Source: Micromonospora sp. NBC_01796
Lineage (GTDB): Bacteria > Actinomycetota > Actinomycetes > Mycobacteriales > Micromonosporaceae
DNA length: 64,000 bases
Assembly (NCBI RefSeq): GCF_035917455.1
Contig: NZ_CP109078.1
Coordinates: 8,292,001 to 8,356,000, forward strand
Reading direction: 5' to 3'
A program made the translations under genes and the position numbers. Below, one piece after another: positions 16,808-24,465 of this stretch (positions are counted from its first letter, which is position 1; each line of letters starts with the position of its first letter). The notes below the pieces were generated by a model. That model saw nothing but the letters and a program-made list of their open reading frames with translations. It did not search any database and was not told the DNA's origin.

Positions 16808-16842
16808 GTCAGGGGCCGGGCCATATTGGCCCGGCCCCTGAC
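16808..16842 (+). terminator. Terminator after sigma gene
   Basis: A perfect 15-bp inverted repeat (GTCAGGGGCCGGGCC) has loop ATATT and lies 38 nt past the sigma stop. It can also end transcription coming from the convergent CGNR gene. Confidence 0.85.
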
Positions 16843-16900
16843 GCGTCGGTTCGCGACGTGATCGAACCCCGCGCCGTACGGCCGGTGTCCGGTATCGCCG

Positions 16901-17485
16901 TCATCGGTCCCGGTCGGCCGCGGTACGTCGTTTGCGTTCCCGGGCGGCGCGCAGGTTCGCGACGTTGCCGCACGTGCTGACGTCGTGCCACACACCGCTG
17001 CGGTTACGCGACGCGTCGTAGAACGCCGTACGGCAGGTCTCGTTGCGGCACAGCTTGATCCGGGACCAGGTGTCGGACTGTTGGGCGAGCAGCGTCTCCG
17101 ACCAGAGGGCTGACGCAAGCCACTCGGTGCCCCGCCCACTCGGTACGGGTCGCACCATCCCGTCCTCGCCCGGCACGAGGGTCACCGCGACACCGGGCGT
17201 CGCCCCGGACGGAAGTTCGCCACCCTCGATCAGCCGCTCGAACGTCGTACGCAGCCGACGCAGGGCAGCGGCGTCCTCGTCCGACAGGTCACCGTCCGGA
17301 ACGGCGACTCCCCGGACCGACGCCCAGTGGCGGACGCTCCGGTCCCACCACTCCTGCGCGTGCCCGCGCCCGGACAACAGATCCGGCGCGCCGTCCAGGG
17401 CACGCGTATTGATCAGATCCTGGATCAGCGCGGCACCGGTGTCGGCCGCGCGCAACCCGTACCGGCCGGTCGCCATCCATGACAT
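16901..17485 (-). CDS. CGNR zinc-finger transcriptional regulator
   Basis: This 194-residue protein has an N-terminal ABATE-type ligand domain (about 15-140; LIQDLINTRALDGAPDLL). Its C-terminal zinc-binding CGNR motif reads RIKLCRNETCRTAFYDASRN and ends in STCGNVANLRAARERKRR (about 145-190). The CxxxxC plus C-G-N pattern is the family's namesake. Such proteins are putative DNA-binding regulators, widespread in actinomycetes. It is divergent from the SDR gene at 17620, and the region between holds repeated TTGGTTCTGTC sites, so it probably controls both. ATG 17485 gives the usual length. Confidence 0.9.
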   Translation of the reverse strand: MSWMATGRYGLRAADTGAALIQDLINTRALDGAPDLLSGRGHAQEWWDRSVRHWASVRGVAVPDGDLSDEDAAALRRLRTTFERLIEGGELPSGATPGVAVTLVPGEDGMVRPVPSGRGTEWLASALWSETLLAQQSDTWSRIKLCRNETCRTAFYDASRNRSGVWHDVSTCGNVANLRAARERKRRTAADRDR

Positions 17486-17498
17486 AACCCAACACTAG

Positions 17499-17564
17499 TT
17501 GGTTCTGTCGTGGAGTGCTAACGTTCCTTCCTGACAGAGTCAAACGGATTTTGGTTCTGTCAGG
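17499..17564. promoter_or_regulatory. Direct and inverted repeats between CGNR regulator and SDR (operator)
   Basis: TTGGTTCTGTC occurs twice on the plus strand (17499-17509 and 17551-17561). The second copy also forms an inverted repeat with the stretch at 17530-17538 (CCTGACAGA against TCTGTCAGG, 9-bp arms). Such an array in a divergent promoter is likely to be the binding site of the CGNR regulator. Confidence 0.5.
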
Positions 17565-17619
17565 TCCGGGCGCCGGTCTCGCGCACCCGACCCATCCCTC
17601 CACCAGCGAAGGAACAGCG

Positions 17620-18330
17620 ATGAAGATCCAGGACTCCGTGGTGTTTGTCACCGGCGGTAGCCGCGGCCTCGGCAAGGCTCTGGTCGACGAGGTGCTCGCG
17701 CGCGGCGCGGCCAAGGTGTACGCCACCGCCCGCGACCCGAAGACGATCACCAACCCGAACGTCGTCCCGCTCCGGCTCGAACTGAGCGATCCGGCCTCGG
17801 TGGCCGCCGCCACGGCGCAGGCGTCGGACGTCAATCTTCTGATCAACAACGCCGGCGTCACCCTCGGCGCGAACTACCTCAACGGCGACCTGGCGGAGAT
17901 CCGGCGGGAGATCGAAATCAATTTCTACGGACCGCTGCAGGTGATCCGGGCCCTCGCCCCCCGGCTCATCGCGAACGGCGGCCATCTGCTCAACATCCAC
18001 TCGGCGCTGTCCTGGTACGCGGCCTTCGGCGCGTACGGGGCGTCCAAGGCGGCGCTGTGGTCGATGACCAACGGCCTGCGGCAGGACCTGCACCCGCACG
18101 GTGTCGGCGTCACCGGGCTGCACGCCGGCTGGATCGACACCGACATGGCGGCCCGGTGGGCGGCACCGGACGCTCCCCGGTCCGCCCCGGCGGACGTGGC
18201 CCGGCAGGCGATCGACGGCGTCGAGGCGGGCCGGCACGAGGTGCTCGCCGACGACTGGTCCCGGACGGTGAAGAGCGGCCTGGCGGCGGACATCACCACG
18301 CTCTACCCGCACCTGGCCGACCACGCCTGA
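17620..18330 (+). CDS. Short-chain dehydrogenase/reductase
   Basis: This 236-residue classical SDR has the coenzyme motif VTGGSRGLGKALVDEVLARG (TGxxxGxG) at residues 9-28 and NNAG near 85. The active-site serine is in IHSALSWYAAFGAYGASKAA, with Y-x-x-x-K as YGASK near 142. The acidic/basic residues after beta-2 (ATARDP) suggest NADP(H) use. ATG 17620 follows GAAGGAA by five nt. It is divergent from the CGNR regulator and presumably its target. The substrate cannot be inferred; this kind of pair often responds to small aromatic or aldehyde compounds, but that is speculation. Confidence 0.92.
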   Translation: MKIQDSVVFVTGGSRGLGKALVDEVLARGAAKVYATARDPKTITNPNVVPLRLELSDPASVAAATAQASDVNLLINNAGVTLGANYLNGDLAEIRREIEINFYGPLQVIRALAPRLIANGGHLLNIHSALSWYAAFGAYGASKAALWSMTNGLRQDLHPHGVGVTGLHAGWIDTDMAARWAAPDAPRSAPADVARQAIDGVEAGRHEVLADDWSRTVKSGLAADITTLYPHLADHA

Positions 18331-18366
18331 GCTGGCCGAGCCGGAGAAGCCGGGCAGTCACGGTGG

Positions 18367-18744
18367 TCAGCGCACCTCGCGGCCGTTCGGGTAGTCGAGG
18401 TCCAACCGCCGTACGACGTAGTCCCCCAGCGAGGTCGCGCGTGGGATGTCCGGATCATCGGTCGGACCGGCGGGCGGGTAGCTCGTCACCCGGAGTTGTT
18501 CGACGAAGGCGGACAGCGGCGCGCCTGCCCGCAGACCCGTGGTGAGCGCGATGGACAAGGCGTCAGCCATGCCCCCGAGGGTGGAGCCCTGCTTGTCCAC
18601 CGACAGGTGGACGTCGCTCAACCGGCCGTCGGCGAGCGCGGCCGTGACCAGGTGCCCCTCGGTGCCGTCCACGACAAAGCCGACGGTCGCTCCGGACCGT
18701 CGGCGCGGAACCGGCACCCTGGCGTCGACCTGCACATCTGTCAT
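18367..18744 (-). CDS. Stand-alone TSCPD domain protein (class II ribonucleotide reductase C-terminal-like)
   Basis: This 125-residue protein aligns in pattern with the C-terminal domain of vitamin B12-dependent ribonucleotide reductase NrdJ. GATVGFVVDGTEGHLVTAAL and VDKQGSTLGGMADALSIALT are followed by GLRAGAPLSAFVEQL, the AGPTDDPDIPRATSLGDYV stretch and VRRLDLDYPN. In NrdJ this region follows the catalytic barrel and ends in redox cysteines. Here no barrel is present and the protein has no cysteine. It starts at ATG 18744, four nt after GAGGGGG (18749-18755). It therefore cannot reduce ribonucleotides alone and is probably a regulator or accessory of the full enzyme encoded elsewhere. Confidence 0.8.
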   Translation of the reverse strand: MTDVQVDARVPVPRRRSGATVGFVVDGTEGHLVTAALADGRLSDVHLSVDKQGSTLGGMADALSIALTTGLRAGAPLSAFVEQLRVTSYPPAGPTDDPDIPRATSLGDYVVRRLDLDYPNGREVR

Positions 18745-18932
18745 GGAATCCCCCTCGACGGCCCGCGCGGGCTGGCACCCGCCCCGATCCGCCAAACCGT
18801 AGGTGGCCCGGGGGCCGACCACCAGCACGACACGGCACCCATTCGTACACGTGAACGAATGGGTGCCGTGCTTCGGGTCCACACCGGCGGTGCCGGGTAC
18901 GGGCGGTCACGCCCGCACCCGGCACCGGTCGG

Positions 18933-21900
18933 TCAGAGCTCCCTGACCCTGACGTTGCGGAAGTCGATCAGGTCGTTGGTGCCGTGGTTCTGCAACCCGA
19001 CGTACCCGCTGAGGAACTGCCGCAGATCGGTCGACGGGTCGCCCTGGCGGGACGACTGCTTGCCGGGTGTGTTGTCGAACTCGCTGATCACCACACCGTT
19101 GCGGATCATCGTGTAGTGCTGGCCGACCACGCGGATCTCGTAGTCGTTCCACTGGTTCTTCGGGGTCACCCCGGCCTTGTCCAGGGTGTTCGGCGAGAAG
19201 TTGTAGACCGAGCCGGTCTTCTGCGGCTCACCGGTCTCGCCGTCGTAGATCTGGATCTCGTGACCGCAGTAGATCGCTACCCAGGCCTGCGAACTGCGGG
19301 CCGACCCGACCGTGCCGCAGCTACCCGGCGGGCGCTGGTCCAGCGGGGTCCTCGGGTCCGGGAACCGGACGAAGACTCCGGTGTTGGCGCGGACGTTCTC
19401 CGGGGAGACGTCCCGGAACTGAACCTTGATCGAGTAGTCCGCGAACTGCTGGTCGGCGTACCACAGCATGCCGAGGCCACCGGAGCTGCGGATGGAGCCG
19501 TCGGGACGCAGCGAGAACGACCCGCTGGGCGCCTGACGCCAGCCGGCGAGCGACTTCGCCGAACCGTCGAAGATCGGCTCGTACCCGTTGGTGACACCGA
19601 TCGGGGACTGTGCCCCGGCCCGGCGTAGCTTCGTCACCTCACGGTTGTCGATGACGTGCGCCGCGCTCAGTTCGGCGAGGACGGCATCGAGGTGGCTGAC
19701 GAACGCACCCTTGTTCGGCCAGGTGGTCTCGTCGTCGATCAGATCGTTGATCGTGCAGCCACCGCCGGCCTGACGGTTGGCCACACCGGTGTCCGTGTCG
19801 AGCATCCAGACCGTCGGCCGGGCGTCGGCCGCGGCACAACCGGCGTTGACGTCGATCTTCCCGGTGACAACCTCGCCGTCGGCGTACGTCACCTTGACCG
19901 TCGCCTGGAAGGTGCCGTACCGCTTGTAGGTGTGCGTCGGGTGGGCCTGGGTCGACACCTTGCTGCCGTCGCCGAAGTCCCACTCCCAGGCCACGCCGCC
20001 GACCTTCGCGGCCGAGAACGCGACCGTACGGGGCTGGCTCGGTGTGACCGACTGCGCCTCGGCCAGGCTCGGGTTCGGGGTGGCCTGACCACCCTGGTAG
20101 GTGATCCGGATCAGCTTCTGGTTCTGGTGCAGGCTGAAGAAACCACCGGCGTAGTCGAGCAGGTACAGCGCGCCGTCGGGGCCGAACTTCGCGTCCATCC
20201 AGGACTGGAGCTGGGTGGTGCCGTTACCGCCCTGGATGATGCTGCGCAGGTCCTCGGCGAAGGCCGGGGCGCCCGCCTGTTCGACCTTGGTCGGGTCGAC
20301 GGTGACGGCGATCCGGTTGTTGGAGTTGGACTGGTCACCGATGAACCACTTGTTGTCCCAGTACGCCGGCCACGCGACGCCACTGTTGACGTCGACCTTC
20401 GAACGCTGGTAGGTCGGGCCGTCCATGATGGCCTGACCGCCACCGCTCAGGTACGGCTGGGTGTAGGTCGTCTGGCTGGTGACGTACGTCGGCAGGCCGC
20501 TGCCGTCGGTGCGCTTCGGGAAGACCGGGCCACCGCCCTGGGGCGAGTACCAGATCATGTTGTCCCGGGCCGGCGGGATGTTGACCAGACCGGTGTTGCG
20601 CGGCGACTCGTTCTTGAGGTTGTCGCAGTCGTACCAGCCGGTCAGGACCGTGGCGTCGGTGGTGCTGCGGTCCCGGTACGGCTGCCGGTTACCCATGCAG
20701 TACGGCCAGCCCTGGTTGCCCGCCGAGGTGATGATCGTGGCGGTCTCGTACTTCGCCGGACCCAGCTCCGGGCTCGGCGCACCCGCGTCCGGGCCGACCC
20801 ACGCGGCGGTGAGCCAGTCGTTCACCGGGTCCCAGGCGATCCGGGCGATGTTGCGTACGCCCATCACGTAGATCTCCGGACGGGTCTTGCCGCCGCCCTG
20901 CTCCTCGCCGGTGAAGAGGTTGCCCTCGGGGATCGAGTAGGTCCCGTCCGCCTCCGGGTGAATACGGATGATCTTGCCGTTGAGGTCGTTCGTGTTACCC
21001 GAGGTACGGCGGGCGTCCTGGAACGAGGTGCCCGCGTACTCCTGGGTCCAGTTGTTGCCGGAGTAACCGTCCGAACCGCCGGAGGAGTTGCTGTCACCGC
21101 TACCGATGTAGAGGTTGCCGGACTCGTCGAAGGTCATCCCGCCACCGGCGTGGCAGCAGCTGTGGATCTGGGTGTCCCAGTGCAGCAGGTCCTTGCGGGT
21201 GCCCTGGTCGATCGACTGCTGGGCGTGGTTGTACGTGAACCGGGAAACCGTACGCTGACCGATCCGCTTCTCCCGGTCGATCGACTCGTGCGGCATCCAG
21301 TAGACGTAGAACCAGCCGTTCTCCGCGAAGTTGGGGTCGAGCGTGATGCCGACCAGGCCCTCCTCGTTCTTGACCAGTTCGCTGCCGCTGCCCCGGTTGC
21401 CCATCACCTTGAGCGTGGTCAGCAGCTTGACCTGCTTGTTCTTCGGGTCCCACTGGTGGATGGTGCCGCAGCCCAGGCCCACGTTCGGGTTGGCCCAGTC
21501 GGTGACCGGCCCGGTCGCGCAGGCGGCCTTGCCGATGTAGAAGACCTTGCCGTCGGGGGCGATGGTCAGGCCGTGCGGCTCGCCGATCTGGTCGAGCTGA
21601 CCGGACTGGTTCGTCGCGGTCAGCCGCTCGATCTTGTAGTTCGAGGCGATGGTGGCCTGGCAGTCACCGCGTACCAGGCCGGTCGTCCACTGGAGGGCGC
21701 CGAGCAGGTGGCTGCGGAACTGCGCGTCGGTGGTGTAGCTGGCCTCGGTACGGCCCATGCCGGTGTAGAACGACCGGCCCCCGTCGTAGTCGCGGCACCA
21801 GGAGATCGGGTGGAACGCGCCGTTGCCGGCCAGCCCCGGGTTGTACGACTTCTCCTGCACCTGGGCGATCGTGTGGACCCGACCGACCGGGCTCGGGTTC

Positions 21901-23012
21901 CAGTTCATCCACTGGTCCGAGCGGGTCCAGTTGAGCGGCAGACCCTTGTTCGCCGGGTGCTGCCGGTCGACGACGTCCACCACCGCCTGCTGCACCGTGT
22001 TCTCCGGCGCCGGCCCGGCGTTCGGGCCGATCAGCCAGATCTCGGCGAGCTGGATCAGCGGCTCACCGCTGTTCGCGGTGATGTTCAGCCGGTAGTGCTG
22101 GTACGGCGTGGTGTTGGTGAACGTGTACTGCTTGGTCTGGAACCGCCCGGAGAACGTCTCCCCGCTGCGGGTGTCCAGGGTCGTCCAGGAGTTGCCGTCG
22201 GTCGACCCCTGGAGGGTCCAGTCCCTCGGGTCGCGTCCCTGGAAGTCGTTTGCCGACGTCAGGGCGTACTGGGCGACCGCCTTCGGTTCGGCGAGCTTCG
22301 CGGTGACCCACGCCGCCGGCGTACGGACCAGCCACTTGGTGCCGGTCAGCCCGTCGATCAGGTTCGCCTCGACCTCGCTCGGCGGGTTGCTGCCACTGGC
22401 GGTGACACTCTGGATCTTCTCCGCGTTCGGCAGGCTCGCCGCCGGGCGGGTGCCGATGAGGCCGGTGAACCACTCCGAGGTGGGCTGCGCGCGGGCGGCG
22501 TCGTGGATGCCGACGAAGCCGCCGCCACCCTTGACGTACGCCTGGAACGCCGCCTCCTGCGCGTCGTTCAAGGTCACCCCGTTGGCCGACAGGAACACCA
22601 CGCTGCGGTAGCGGTCCAGGTTCTCCGGGGTGAACACCGACGGGTCGTCGGAGTCGTGGACGAAGAAGCCGTTCTCGCTGCCCAGCTTGCGGATGGTGTT
22701 CACGGCCTTGACGACCGGGTCGTCCTGGGACGCGGCCGGCCCGTGGAACACCAGCACGTTGACCACCTGGCTACCCCAGGCGGGGGCGACAGCCGACCCG
22801 CCCACGCCCGGGTCGGGCGCCGCCGACACCGGTGTGGTCAGCAGGCCGAGCGTGAGCAGGGCACCCGACGTCAGGGCGACCGCGCGACGGAACGGTCCGG
22901 CGCCGGGACGCCGCGACCGCAGTACGCGGGCAGGTACGGGTGGCAGGGGGTCGGCGGGGTCGGAACGGAGTCGTCCGACCGATCGGGACAGCTGGAAATG
23001 GCGTTGGGCCAT
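18933..23012 (-). CDS. Exported ThuA / discoidin / sugar dehydrogenase / PKD / DUF1080 multidomain protein
   Basis: This 1359-residue secreted protein has these domains in order: a signal peptide (about 44-65), the ThuA first half (about 84-185; GGGGFVGIHDAARAQPTSEW), a discoidin-like insert (about 195-330; DWTLQGSTDGNSWTTL) and the ThuA second half (about 335-445). Then come a GSDH-type PQQ sugar dehydrogenase propeller (about 455-975; HSCCHAGGGMTFDESGNLYI), PKD (about 980-1060; WDFGDGSKVSTQAHPTHTY), a RPTVW/INDLI module (about 1063-1135) and DUF1080 (about 1145-1359), the 3-keto-disaccharide hydrolase fold. It starts at ATG 23012 after GGAGGAGGA. It is third in a row with the copper oxidase and cupredoxin genes. 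The probable role is oxidation and cleavage of glycosides outside the cell. Confidence 0.9.
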   Translation of the reverse strand: MAQRHFQLSRSVGRLRSDPADPLPPVPARVLRSRRPGAGPFRRAVALTSGALLTLGLLTTPVSAAPDPGVGGSAVAPAWGSQVVNVLVFHGPAASQDDPVVKAVNTIRKLGSENGFFVHDSDDPSVFTPENLDRYRSVVFLSANGVTLNDAQEAAFQAYVKGGGGFVGIHDAARAQPTSEWFTGLIGTRPAASLPNAEKIQSVTASGSNPPSEVEANLIDGLTGTKWLVRTPAAWVTAKLAEPKAVAQYALTSANDFQGRDPRDWTLQGSTDGNSWTTLDTRSGETFSGRFQTKQYTFTNTTPYQHYRLNITANSGEPLIQLAEIWLIGPNAGPAPENTVQQAVVDVVDRQHPANKGLPLNWTRSDQWMNWNPSPVGRVHTIAQVQEKSYNPGLAGNGAFHPISWCRDYDGGRSFYTGMGRTEASYTTDAQFRSHLLGALQWTTGLVRGDCQATIASNYKIERLTATNQSGQLDQIGEPHGLTIAPDGKVFYIGKAACATGPVTDWANPNVGLGCGTIHQWDPKNKQVKLLTTLKVMGNRGSGSELVKNEEGLVGITLDPNFAENGWFYVYWMPHESIDREKRIGQRTVSRFTYNHAQQSIDQGTRKDLLHWDTQIHSCCHAGGGMTFDESGNLYIGSGDSNSSGGSDGYSGNNWTQEYAGTSFQDARRTSGNTNDLNGKIIRIHPEADGTYSIPEGNLFTGEEQGGGKTRPEIYVMGVRNIARIAWDPVNDWLTAAWVGPDAGAPSPELGPAKYETATIITSAGNQGWPYCMGNRQPYRDRSTTDATVLTGWYDCDNLKNESPRNTGLVNIPPARDNMIWYSPQGGGPVFPKRTDGSGLPTYVTSQTTYTQPYLSGGGQAIMDGPTYQRSKVDVNSGVAWPAYWDNKWFIGDQSNSNNRIAVTVDPTKVEQAGAPAFAEDLRSIIQGGNGTTQLQSWMDAKFGPDGALYLLDYAGGFFSLHQNQKLIRITYQGGQATPNPSLAEAQSVTPSQPRTVAFSAAKVGGVAWEWDFGDGSKVSTQAHPTHTYKRYGTFQATVKVTYADGEVVTGKIDVNAGCAAADARPTVWMLDTDTGVANRQAGGGCTINDLIDDETTWPNKGAFVSHLDAVLAELSAAHVIDNREVTKLRRAGAQSPIGVTNGYEPIFDGSAKSLAGWRQAPSGSFSLRPDGSIRSSGGLGMLWYADQQFADYSIKVQFRDVSPENVRANTGVFVRFPDPRTPLDQRPPGSCGTVGSARSSQAWVAIYCGHEIQIYDGETGEPQKTGSVYNFSPNTLDKAGVTPKNQWNDYEIRVVGQHYTMIRNGVVISEFDNTPGKQSSRQGDPSTDLRQFLSGYVGLQNHGTNDLIDFRNVRVREL

Positions 23013-23096
23013 TTCTCCTCCTCCAGAGGTACGGAAAGTCCTTCGGGTGGTGGGAAAGCCGGTCGTGGTTGGGAACCGGTGCGACGGAGCCGCCGG

Positions 23097-24404
23097 TCAG
23101 CGATGGTTGGCGTGGGCGGCCGGCGCGGCGGCACCCTGGGCCGGTGCCGGGGCACCCTGCGCCGCAGCGGCACCTTGCGCCGGCGCTACGGGGGCACCCT
23201 GCGCCGGTGCGGTCGGCATCGAATTACCGTGCGGCGGCATCGCCCCGTTCTCGTCGAGGACGTGCAACGTCGTCGCCATGCCCAGGTCGGAGTGGAACTG
23301 CATGTGGCAGTGCAGCATCCAGTGACCCGGCCCGACCGAGTCGCCGGCGACGAACTGCACCCCGAAGGTGTCACCGGGCCCGAGGGTCTTGTTGTCGATG
23401 ACCGGTATCGAGTCGACGAGGGCCTTGTTCTCCCCCGCCACCATGCCGGTCCGGGTGTCCGCCCAGGAGTGCCCGTGCACATGGAACGTGTGCATGTCGT
23501 TGCCGAGTCCGATCACGATGAACTCGACCCGCTCCCCGAGCTTGGCGACCAGGCAGGTCGGACCGGGCACCGGGTTCACCGGATCGCAGGTGTCCGCGTC
23601 CGCGCTGCGCCGCAGGTTGATGGTCTGCCGGTCGCCGAAGGCCGTCACATAGGTCCGGTCCGGCCTCGGGTCACCCTGCCGGCGTACCACGAGACCGCCG
23701 AACAGCCCGGAGCTGAGGCCCTGGGTGCCGTGCGGTCCGCCGACCACGTGGTCGTGGTACCACCAGTAGCCGGCCGTGCCCTGCGAGGTGGCGCTGCGGG
23801 GCTTGGCGAACCAGATGTACGTACGCGAGCCGCCCGGCGGCACGAAGGAGTTGCTGTGCGCCGTACCGTCGGACATCTGGGTGTACTTGACCCCGTGCAC
23901 GTGCAACGAGACACCGATCGGGTGCGCCGGGTCGGTACGCAGTGCCTCCAGGGTCGCCGCCGGCACCTGGTTGTGCACGGTGATCGCCAGGCACTCACCC
24001 TCGATCATCTCCATCGTCGGCCCCGGGTAGGAGGCCGTCTCCGGTGTGAGGCCGTAACCGAGCCGGACCTGGTTGGTCACCGGATCCTTCGGCAGTTCCA
24101 CCGCGTACATCTGGATCCGGCGGTCCGGGGCGATGCAGCCCTCGGGCCGCTCGGCCGACCGGACTGCGGCGACGCCGGCACCGGCGGCCAGCTCGGCCGG
24201 GCGCTCGGTGGTGCCACCGGCGAGGGCCAACCCACCGGCGCCGACGAGCGTCGCCACCAGGACCCCCACCACCATCACCGCACGGCCCGCGCTCGACCCG
24301 AGGAACCGGACCGGCGACGCCGGACGGCCCTGCGGAACGTCGGCCGGTGGCGGCTGCACAAACTCACCTGTGTCGTTCAATTCCCTGTCCAAGGTTCTAT
24401 CCAA
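23097..24404 (-). CDS. Two-domain multicopper oxidase (small-laccase-like), membrane-anchored
   Basis: This 435-residue protein has a hydrophobic segment at about 40-62 (VMVVGVLVATLVGAGGLALA), then two cupredoxin domains. All four copper motifs are visible: SLHVHG, YWWYHDHVVGGPHGTQG, DMHTFHVHGHSW and GHWMLHCHMQFHSDLGMAT, which holds the type 1 Cys, His and Met. Two-domain oxidases form trimers and reduce O2 to water while oxidising phenols or metals. The C-terminus is a run of about 50 residues rich in AQGAP/PAQGAAA repeats, probably a flexible linker. The start is uncertain: TTG 24404 or GTG 24359. It lies between the cupredoxin-DUF1080 and ThuA-dehydrogenase genes (gaps 61 and 84 nt), and so may be the terminal oxidase of that set. 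Confidence 0.92.
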   Translation of the reverse strand: MDRTLDRELNDTGEFVQPPPADVPQGRPASPVRFLGSSAGRAVMVVGVLVATLVGAGGLALAGGTTERPAELAAGAGVAAVRSAERPEGCIAPDRRIQMYAVELPKDPVTNQVRLGYGLTPETASYPGPTMEMIEGECLAITVHNQVPAATLEALRTDPAHPIGVSLHVHGVKYTQMSDGTAHSNSFVPPGGSRTYIWFAKPRSATSQGTAGYWWYHDHVVGGPHGTQGLSSGLFGGLVVRRQGDPRPDRTYVTAFGDRQTINLRRSADADTCDPVNPVPGPTCLVAKLGERVEFIVIGLGNDMHTFHVHGHSWADTRTGMVAGENKALVDSIPVIDNKTLGPGDTFGVQFVAGDSVGPGHWMLHCHMQFHSDLGMATTLHVLDENGAMPPHGNSMPTAPAQGAPVAPAQGAAAAQGAPAPAQGAAAPAAHANHR

Positions 24405-24465
24405 TCGCTGCGCCTACCACCGTCGACGGCGGCGGAAGGGGAGAGGACGGCGTGCGGTACCGGCG

